Part shown: one piece after another, positions 57,001 to 64,000 of the stretch
How the letters are laid out: every line of letters begins with the position of its first letter
How positions within the stretch are numbered: the first letter of the stretch is position 1
Source of the DNA: Psococerastis gibbosa
Taxonomy: Eukaryota > Arthropoda > Insecta > Psocodea > Psocidae
Assembly: GCA_963971405.1 (NCBI GenBank)
Contig: OZ020486.1
Span: forward strand, 13,663,419 to 13,727,418
Reading direction: 5' to 3'
Length of the DNA: 64,000 bases
Notes under the pieces: generated by a model
The model's database searches: none
Seen by the model: the letters and a program-made list of their open reading frames with translations, nothing else
What the model was told of the DNA's origin: nothing
Made by a program: the position numbers and the translations under genes

Positions 57001-59594
57001 CATTCATTGCAATGGCGTAAATAACTTCTGCTGCCCCCCCCCCTGCAAGATCTTTGGTGCGCCCTACCCTGTCTCATTATTTCATATTTTTTATGAGTCA
57101 AAATCAAATAACAAATAACAAATTGAAATTGAATATTTTTATTAATTACATAGGATTTCTAAATAATTCTATTATTTTTTTGAGCCAAAGTGCGCCCCCA
57201 GCAATGCTGCGCCCCCGCGCACCGCGGGGGTTTCGGGGGTGTTATTTACGTCACTGATTCATTGGCTACTTTTATTACGAATATTAAAGTCGATCAAAGG
57301 CTATTTTGTGAAATGGGGAGTATTGTTCAGCCTATTTTTGATATAGCTACTGGATAACCCCTAATAATTTGAAAGTTAAAATAATATTGTTGGACTAACC
57401 TGAGTTTGTTGTAAATTTCGTTTCTTAATCCTATTGTACGCTGGATATATAACAGTAATAACAGAGCAGACGATTGTATACTCTGTGATGTAAGTATTGC
57501 CTTTGTAGCCAATAACCTTGCATAACCTAAGTTACTTATCTTCATAATTAAAATCGACTTGGATGCACATATTGTAGATTAGGGGTTAGCATGAAAACAA
57601 GTCTTTATAGTCTTATTGTACGCCTTTTGTCTATTTTCAATAAAGTCGTTTTTCATTTCATTTCATTTCTACTTTCTTTTTAACATATTTATAACATATG
57701 CTGTTTTTCTCCTTTATTCATCATTCTACTAAGTAGGTAATTCTATATTACTAATATTTTTTTACTAACCTTTTTTACTAACCATTACTAACCATTTATT
57801 ATTACTAAACCTAGTATCGTATTGATACCTGTGCGATCTAAATAAGTGCATAATTATGTCATTCAATTTATTTATTTAAAACTTATTTATATATATATAT
57901 ATTTTATCGCACAGATAGCTTTACGATCGTTGCTCTAGCCCTCCACTTTGACAAGAGTTCTTATAGTGTGGGGGCTCTCCGCAATTCTTTTCAATTATCA
58001 TTGATTTCTTTTCTCTGTCCTGCTTGATATGCCATCCATCCGTGCAGACACGAGTTTCTCATCGCACGGGGTGGATGGCATATCAAGCAGACTTATACTT
58101 ATATTGTACTGTATTGTCGTTGCATTAAAAATGGTATCAATGAAAATATTCTGTAATGTTTTGGAGGAATACATTTTTACTTTACTTTACTTCATTAGCC
58201 CCTAAGTTATTATTCGTACTAAATGTTTACCTATGTTCAAAATTTTATGTGAATTTATATTTACCTACTTATACTAAGTGCTTACATTAAGGAAATCACT
58301 GATTCGGCTATGTAGAAATTCTTGAACCCTGGGCTCCTTAAATGGGGTTTCTACTTTGGAGTGATCATTGGGTGTATCGGCTATGGGCGCTTCCACGTTG
58401 TTCCCCTTTGCTACTGCTTCCTACAATGAGTAAAATTTTACTTACTAAGGTGGCAATTCCACCGGCGAATTTACTTCATTTGTGATTTGAGATTTTTTGT
58501 TTGTTTTGTTTTAAGGAGACTATTATGTAGGTACTCAACTTATCTAATATAAATTAAGTTATAATATGGTTGCAAACATCACTAATAAGTCGCAACCATA
58601 TAATAACTTGATTTATAATGGGTAAGTTAAGTATCTACATAATAGTCTCCTTAAAACAAAACAAACAAAAAATCACAAATGAAAGAAATTCGCCTGGGGA
58701 ATTGCCGCCTAAATTAGGCCTATGAATGTTCGCATAAAATACATTGACACTTCGGGTTGTTTATTTTCTTTTTATTTTGCATTTTGTCTTCCCTGACTTT
58801 ACAGCAGATGTGTTTGTAGCGGGCCCTGACTGATATGAGAAAAAGGCGATTTGTCACAAAAAACTTTTTTTGCTTTGGTGGTATCACTGGAATCTTCGCA
58901 TTCACTGCTAAAGGTATAAAATACAAATGTAAGTTCGGTGCAAAATACGTGCAGCATCAAAGAATAGTAACTTAGATAATTAAAATATGAAAAAAAAACT
59001 CATAATGTAAAAGCATTGATATTTTAGAAATTTTTTGTCTCTCCTGCATTTACAGTTTCAAATGACAAATTGCCTTTTGCATGTATACATGCTCATTAAT
59101 ATATAAATGTGCTTGTCAATACTGTATGCACAATGTATTTTAGTATGAATCTGCAATACAGCCATTTTATGATGTATGACTTATGTATAGCCTACTTAAT
59201 TCTACCAGCTTCTCAGTCCCCACACAAATATTACAGTAGCCAAGTTATATAATGGACTACAATAAAATTTGCCCACAATACAGTACCTTTAGTCTGAAGT
59301 TTGGGTCTATCAACATTCATTTATTTCTTTTTAACAATAAAAACAGGCCAGCCGTCGCGCTGGTGCTCATATTGTATCACGTAACAGTCACAGCCATATA
59401 AGACATAGGCCACCAATTACGCTACTTACAATAGTAAACACAAAAAATTGTGCAAAGTCCTAATTGAACAAAAACTTATCTAGGTTACTTACATCAATGG
59501 GTAAGTTGAGAGAGGTCGAAGGGATTTTGGCCGGAAGGCAGGAGACCCATTCAACAAGCACGACAATCACTATTAACGCTGGTACCCGAGGCAT
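53982..59594 (-). CDS. Small secreted protein of unknown function, 4 exons (150 aa)
   Basis: Exons 59594-59493, 58420-58286, 56982-56851 and 54065-53982, all phase 0 with GT-AG borders, encode 150 aa. The N terminus MPRVPALIVIVVLVEWVSCL is a clear signal peptide, probably cut near LPA-K. The mature part is hydrophilic and acidic (EAPIADTPNDHSKVE, GLKEEDKYGNVGDRLEP), then an amphipathic segment EVASQFVGNVAS. The last exon gives YPRQLLVTASGRVSAALGRF and ends GGALVGL. No cysteines in the mature part and no known domain. A TATA box lies ~175 bp upstream. Exons 1-3 are well supported; exon 4 rests on phase, acceptor and a sensible stop. A gene with similar architecture lies just upstream (63064-61918). 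I do not recognise the family. Confidence 0.72.
54388..55259 (+). repeat. R870 repeat, full-length copy
   Basis: Complete from AGAACCGGTCCGAGTTTACT to ATAAATTGGAAAGCAAAAA with a long G run and the ACAG tract. It lies within intron 3 of the small secreted-protein gene. Confidence 0.88.
55671..55842. repeat. TIR fragment with GGCCGTGCCC ends
   Basis: CTGGCCGTGCCC near 55671 and GGGCACGGCCA near 55842 are inverse complements around two poly-G tracts. Flanking duplications are not evident. Probably a small hAT-type MITE. Confidence 0.5.
56328..56725. mobile_element. hAT-like MITE, 398 bp
   Basis: Inverted ends TAGGGTTGCCAACTT and complement. Flanking 8-mers CTCTGAAC (56320-56327) and CTATGAAC (56726-56733) differ by one base. 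No protein. Confidence 0.8.
56851..56982 (-). CDS. Small secreted protein exon 3
   Basis: 44 codons, PTPIVDGLKEEDKYG to SQFVGNVAS. Acceptor TTTCAG, donor GTAAGT, phase 0. Confidence 0.75.
57010..57256. mobile_element. hAT-like MITE, 247 bp, perfect TSD
   Basis: Inverted ends CAATGGCGTAAATAAC and the complement of CAGTGACGTAAATAAC, with an exact 8-bp duplication ATTCATTG (57002-57009, 57257-57264). Inserted 20 bp upstream of the exon 3 acceptor of the secreted-protein gene. Confidence 0.88.
57584..57668 (+). repeat. Retroposon 3' end with TTTCA tail, second copy
   Basis: GGTTAGCATGAAAACAAGTC and CAATAAAGTCGTTTTTCATT match 49472-49545 but with only a few TTTCA units. Confidence 0.55.
58020..58090. 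other. Near-perfect 26/27-nt stem hairpin
   Basis: Left arm CTGCTTGATATGCCATCC (from 58020) pairs with right arm GGATGGCATATCAAGCAG (ending 58090). The stem has one mismatch and one bulge, and the loop is 18 nt. It lies in intron 2 of the secreted-protein gene. Size suits a small-RNA precursor or a minimal MITE. Confidence 0.6.
58286..58420 (-). CDS. Small secreted protein exon 2
   Basis: 45 codons, EAVAKGNNVEAPIADTP to FLHSRISDFLN. Acceptor ATTGTAG, donor GTAAGC. A MITE ends only 28 bp upstream of the acceptor. Confidence 0.75.
58449..58709. mobile_element. Harbinger-like MITE, 261 bp
   Basis: Inverted arms of about 90 nt (GGTGGCAATTCCACCGGCGA at the left; the complement of GGCGGCAATTCCCCAGGCGA at the right) flanked by TAA on both sides (58446-58448, 58710-58712). 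Ends resemble the MITE at 10184-10579. Confidence 0.8.
59493..59594 (-). CDS. Small secreted protein exon 1 (signal peptide)
   Basis: 34 codons from ATG: short basic start, hydrophobic core ALIVIVVLV, then SCLPA as the likely cleavage region. Donor GTAAGT follows GAT in phase 0. Confidence 0.75.
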
Positions 59595-59768
59595 CTCTAC
59601 GTGAAGAGTACTTCCATTGGTCTCGTAACCGACGCATTACACTTTCACTCTAGCTAGGTTGCACCATGCCTCTTGTCCAGGTCCATGTTGTGGCGAGGCC
59701 CATCAAGACTCGGCCTACACGGTTGCCTGTCGTTCTACTAAATTCCTATCCTACAAAATAGCGCCAAC

Positions 59769-59778
59769 TTTTATATAG
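59769..59778 (-). promoter_or_regulatory. TATA box of the small secreted-protein gene
   Basis: TATATAAAAG on the minus strand lies 175 bp before the ATG. This would place transcription start about 145 bp upstream of the start codon. Confidence 0.6.
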
Positions 59779-60222
59779 TGGGCTCACGTACCCCCAAATT
59801 TGAAAAAAAGATGGCAGAACACTCCCTTAATTTTACTAGCTCAATGGCCATAATACGACAACCTCTAATAGTCAGTTAAGTCCCCAAGATTGGGTGATAG
59901 GCTATACTAGGTACGAAAATTACTAAACCGTGCGCTATAAACCATTTTAACAAATCTAGACTTTCCTTCAAATTTGGTTAGTTTGACACTACCAATAACA
60001 AATACAAGACACAACTCATGTTCGTTTGCAAACGGTATCAAAATGCACACGGACCCCTATGCCTTAGTCACTGTATTAGTTTGATATCCGGGCACCCCAT
60101 AAATTTGCTTTTGCCTTTTAAAGAATAGCAATAAAAAATTGTCGTTCGCGATATGAAGTCATAAGCCATAATATACAATACTATAGCCAGCTGTATGATT
60201 TTGAAGATAAATATCGACTTTT

Positions 60223-60300
60223 TTTGTTCTATTACTAAGCCAACCTAGCGGAGTTAGGGCTATAAGCCCTCTCTTACACTCAACCAGGAAGATACATGCG
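60223..60300 (-). repeat. SINE family A, tail fragment
   Basis: TTCTATTACTAAGCCAACCT and AGCCCTCTCTTACACTCAAC match the 3' part of other copies. Confidence 0.5.
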
Positions 60301-60924
60301 CTTGTATTGTATAGAATCCACGTATTTTTTTAAACAAAAACAAAACAACGAAGCATTCCAAGAGACAGCAGACTATTTACTCGTCAGATTTTACGACTAT
60401 TCTATAAAATAATGTTTAAAAGACTTTATCATGTTATTCATGTGCAAAAATTCATATTTACTACGTAGGCTTGAGTTTTTGTTATGAAGGGCGTCAAAGT
60501 CCCCTGGCCCTGGCCTAATGTGGTCCTATTGACAATACAATAATGCATGTAAACATGGTATTACATGAATGTAAAGGTCGTTTTGCCACACATAGACCAT
60601 GCATAACTTCATTCCACACCTGACGATATATTACGGATTCATACAGCTTGTTCAGACCACCCGGATACGACATTTATCTCGGTTATTATGAGGAGTTTAG
60701 AAATACAGTAAAAAAAAAAATTGATAACAAAGTTGGGGTTAAATGGTCTTTTGGTAGAATTAAATTTATTCGTGGCGTTGGAAAGGGGGTTTCAAGGGTA
60801 CATATTAGACGGTACCTCGGTATTTTCCAGTGTAAAGGTGTCTTTTTCACATCAAATGAAAGCATCCAATTTTTTAGAGCTTTCATTTGGTTTACAAATT
60901 ATAAGCCTAGTCATAAAGGTTTGT

Positions 60925-61170
60925 TTGTTTGTTTTCCAATACCTTCTTTCAACATTTCTGCTTCAAGCTTCCCTGTAAGCCTGGCGAGGAAGTGAGTCTG
61001 TTTCTTAACTTGAACAGACTACCAACTTCACAGTAGAAGGGGAGTTAACTGACAGGGGGGAACTCCTGATTATTATAGTGGATTCCGGAACCCTTTGGGA
61101 ACATACTGCATACTATTTGCTGCAGTTTTGAACAAACTCTGTTCTGGTGGATTCAACTTGGTATGACCGT
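60925..61170 (+). repeat. Repeat B, partial copy
   Basis: Contains CAACATTTCTGCTTCAAGCT, GTGGATTCCGGAACCC and GGTGGATTCAACTTGGTAT. Confidence 0.5.
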
Positions 61171-61217
61171 TATTAAAATATTTATAATATTAATATTATT
61201 ATAAATATATTATATAT

Positions 61218-61320
61218 ATTAGGGTGCCTCAAGTTAATAGACAGATTCACTTCACTCCCCTCCCTCCTGCTGACAGGGTTGCTTAAAGCAGACATGCTGA
61301 AAGCAGGCGTTCGAGAAAAA
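61218..61320 (-). repeat. Repeat B, inverted 5' fragment
   Basis: AGGGTGCCTCAAGTTAATAG through GACAGGGTTGCTTAAAGCAG is the inverse of the repeat's 5' part. With the copy at 60925-61170 it forms an inverted pair around an AT-rich centre. Confidence 0.5.
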
Positions 61321-61917
61321 AACTCAATGAATTTTCCCAAAATAATACTTTTCACAGTTCTTACAGTTTCGCCACATCTTTTGGAGAAGTTATAAAGTTA
61401 TGCCTAGCAATGTTTGAATTGTGTCTACATAAAAGTATGTCAACACACAATATGCCTGAAGGCGCCGTTTCTATAGCCTACACCAACTATATATGAGTTG
61501 CCTATTATCAAAACAACTCCTGTCCACCCAGGCCGATTTTTCAGAAACTGCAAAAAACTGCTGTGCCGCAACGCCATGAGGTATAACATTACAGTTTTTA
61601 AAGCTAATTTTAACAGTATTAGAATTGCTTTTGCGTCTCAATATCTGATTCATCGGATAGAGTATTGAAAAATAAAAAAAATGGCGCGAATATCTCAAAA
61701 CTGAAAAAATGGAGAGGATTGCTTTTGCTAATAGGCAACTCATATACAGCTTATAATTGCATCAGTTGACCTATAGCACATGTAGGAGGCCGGCATAGGC
61801 CTATATAGGCTGCTGCCTACAAGGGCACTCATAATACCTAGAAAGGGTATAAAAATGAGCAGACAAGTTTTAGGTAACAAAAACTATAAATAACATAATT
61901 AAATTATTTAACAAAAA

Positions 61918-63064
61918 TCATGAATTTTTCGGGTAACTAATGTTGAGACTCTTGACTTCATCTCGTAATCTGGTCAATGGCGCGCTCGATAGGAAGTTCC
62001 CAATGGCACGGAATATCGATCTGGGGACCTAAAAAAAAATTATAATTTATTATATTAATTTTAATAATTTGATAGGGCCACTCTTTGGGGGGTGAACCTG
62101 GAAATCGAAAAGTACTCCGTTCGATGGTTTTGATTCCGTTCCATCCTTCCCAACGCATGCGACAAAAGACTGTATACCTTATACATGGTAGGAGATATCT
62201 TAAATGTTGAACGACTACAATTGCAATGATTTGTCTTTGAGAAATGTTTACACTCTAATGAAAATTTTGCATTGTCGTGTACCAACGGATATGATTTGAT
62301 GTGACTCATCATAAGTTTCATGAATCATGATGACAATTATTTCACGACAGAATCGTGATTTTTACCTATCATGGTGCTGGGCGTGACCCGTTTTCTCTTG
62401 CGAGGTCAGGGGTTACACAAAACACTATACTTTTACTACACTTTTGTCATACCGACCGACAGCTTAGCAAGTTAGCCTTGTAGTATCCTTAAAATTCGTG
62501 GTTAAGGTATCCCAAGTTTAGTAATTGCCTAATTGGGTTTATGGTTGGTTTAAATATAAAGGTCGTATATGTTTAAAACAGTTTGTTGAAATTTTGGGGT
62601 ATAACATACCTAACTGATTCAATTTCAGACACTCCGAAGACATAAAAGGCATGTAAAATGCTGACGCTATTAAAAGTACCCTCAGAAAATGTCAGCTTAA
62701 CTGGTTACTATCTGATAAAAAATTTGCTCTACCTATACTCCGCTTCTTGAAACAGGCACTGGTATTAATTCAGTTCAGTTTAAAAATGGACGACTATTAC
62801 ACTGCGTCAAAAAAAAAATGAGAACACGTGTAATGCATGGTGGTGCCGTGCAAATATTCCCTACCAAGACTTTTCAAATGATGATGAGAACCGTCCCATA
62901 AATGGTTTACTTACCGAAAGCACAGAGCTGAATATTTTGCTGAGCGTGCTTTGTTGCGCTGCTGACGGCTTGCCTGATTCTTCTGAACTTTCATCTGACT
63001 TTGACTCTTCTTCGTGTTTCCCAAAATCGGATGGGTCGAATTCAATGTCATTTTCCAGTGCAAT
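61918..63064 (-). CDS. 3' part of a second small gene, possible paralogue of the neighbour
   Basis: Two exons, 63064-62915 and 62028-61918, both phase 0 (acceptors TTCCAG and TTTTAG, donor GTAAGT). They encode 50 and 36 codons before a stop. The first is acidic and serine-rich (IALENDIEFDPSDFGKHEEE, KSDESSEESGKPSAAQQ), then STLSKIFSSVLS. The last reads VPRSIFRAIGNFLSSAPLTR and ends NISYPKNS. The splice point after a serine, followed by xPR, matches the neighbour's S/YPR junction, and both end with short exons. Its 5' exons are not seen and may lie right of the window. No known domain; function unknown. Confidence 0.55.
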
Positions 63065-63527
63065 CTGGAACAGCATTCAATATCAACCTCATTTAGAAGT
63101 CTTCAATTCAATTTACTACGTAACTTCTTTACTATTTGCATGGGTACAATATATTAACCAAGATATTTTGAAGTTGCTGCCTAAAATATTGTAATATTTA
63201 TAAGGCTAATGGCTAAACCGCTAAAGGAATTTTTAAAGTATAAATAGGAAAACGATTGAGAGTGGGACCCAAACCGAGATCTTTGCAATACAAAAATGTC
63301 ACATTACTTCATAAATTGCAGTTGGTACCAGTGCCAAGGGGGAGGGAGCAGATTGTTTACATTATGAATCGTTAATGAATTTTACAAAATTGTACAGAAA
63401 TGCAAAACAGTCATGTACATACGGGCAAGTAATAATTATTATTAGTGATGAAAATCTTAAATTCCTTCACGGCTCGGCTGCGTCGTAGAAGTACAAGATA
63501 ATTAAGTAGCCTGGAAAAAAATCCTGA

Positions 63528-63836
63528 GGCGGGGATTCCACCGGCCGGCTAGGGCTAAATACAAAAACGGTGACGTGGTAGCAGACATTCAAGACTTAGG
63601 CGGGGTTTCCACCGACCTCTTATTGCAGAATGCAAATGACATTAACGGAAATTAGAATTTTTCTTTTTATAGAAATCTATTAAAATGTTTGTACTTAACA
63701 TATCCCATGACGCCATTTTTTAATTTTAGTTTGTTTGTTTGTGACTTTACTGTATGATCATTGATCAATTTTAACTATGGCATAGAGGAAAACAAACATT
63801 TGCATTCTGCAATAAGAGGTCGGTGGAAACCCCGCC
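63528..63836. mobile_element. Harbinger-like MITE, asymmetric relative of 10184-10579
   Basis: Has the outer left arm (GGCGGGGATTCCACCGG) and the whole inner element (63599-63836) but no outer right arm. Bordered by TGA on the left and TAA on the right. No protein. Confidence 0.75.
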
Positions 63837-64000
63837 TAATGAATTCCTGGGCACATATGGGGCTGGCCGCCCTGGTTAAAAACATCTGCTTAGGCATACG
63901 TTAGAATGTTTTCACTTGGCGTTAGCTTCTATAATATAGAAGAATTATTAAGTAAATTATATTAGGCTACATTATCAAGGTGAGAGGACAGTGCCAGGAG

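Noticed and set aside
57054-57257. 67-codon plus-strand frame
   Set aside because: Entirely inside a 247-bp MITE and not conserved as a protein.

Overview
The window is nuclear DNA of an animal, almost certainly an arthropod and probably an insect. The evidence is AT-rich sequence, spliced genes with GT-AG introns of up to 10 kb, a tetraspanin closely resembling insect Tsp5D, and a dense load of eukaryotic transposons (hAT, BEL/Pao, non-LTR elements, tRNA-headed SINEs, MITEs). The species cannot be named from the sequence. There are no bacterial operons, CRISPR arrays or rRNA genes.

Four host genes are supported. (1) An organic anion transporting polypeptide (OATP/SLCO) runs on the minus strand from 34760 down to at least 5491. 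Eleven exons with matching splice phases encode about 604 residues, including the WVGAWWLGF signature and a Kazal-like extracellular exon. The exon for the last membrane segment was not found. (2) A complete five-exon tetraspanin (253 aa, Tsp5D-like) lies on the plus strand at 46140-51111. (3) A four-exon gene for a small secreted protein (150 aa, function unknown) lies on the minus strand at 59594-53982 and has a TATA box. (4) The last two exons of a second, possibly paralogous small gene lie on the minus strand at 63064-61918; its 5' part is probably beyond the window.

Layout: 1-5.4 kb holds SINEs, a large repeat family and a decayed Jockey-like LINE. 5.5-34.8 kb is the OATP gene. Its introns contain a structurally complete hAT transposon with an uninterrupted transposase (5994-9821), nested Harbinger-like MITEs, two TIR elements without genes, a tandem array of truncated copies of OATP exon 5, LINE fragments, and a young but broken BEL/Pao element (26643-33181) inserted into an older repeat. 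34.8-46 kb is mostly unannotated sequence with repeats. 46-51 kb is the tetraspanin gene. 51-64 kb holds the small secreted-protein genes, more MITEs, a Gag-like LINE fragment and SINEs.

The host genes do not form an obvious pathway. The OATP imports organic anions or steroid-like compounds at the plasma membrane, the tetraspanin organises membrane microdomains, and the small proteins are probably exported. The most unusual observations are the array of acceptor-bearing partial exons next to OATP exon 5, the tandem pair of small genes with phase-0 exons, the complete hAT element with a perfect target-site duplication, and a roughly 870-bp repeat family present in about eight copies.
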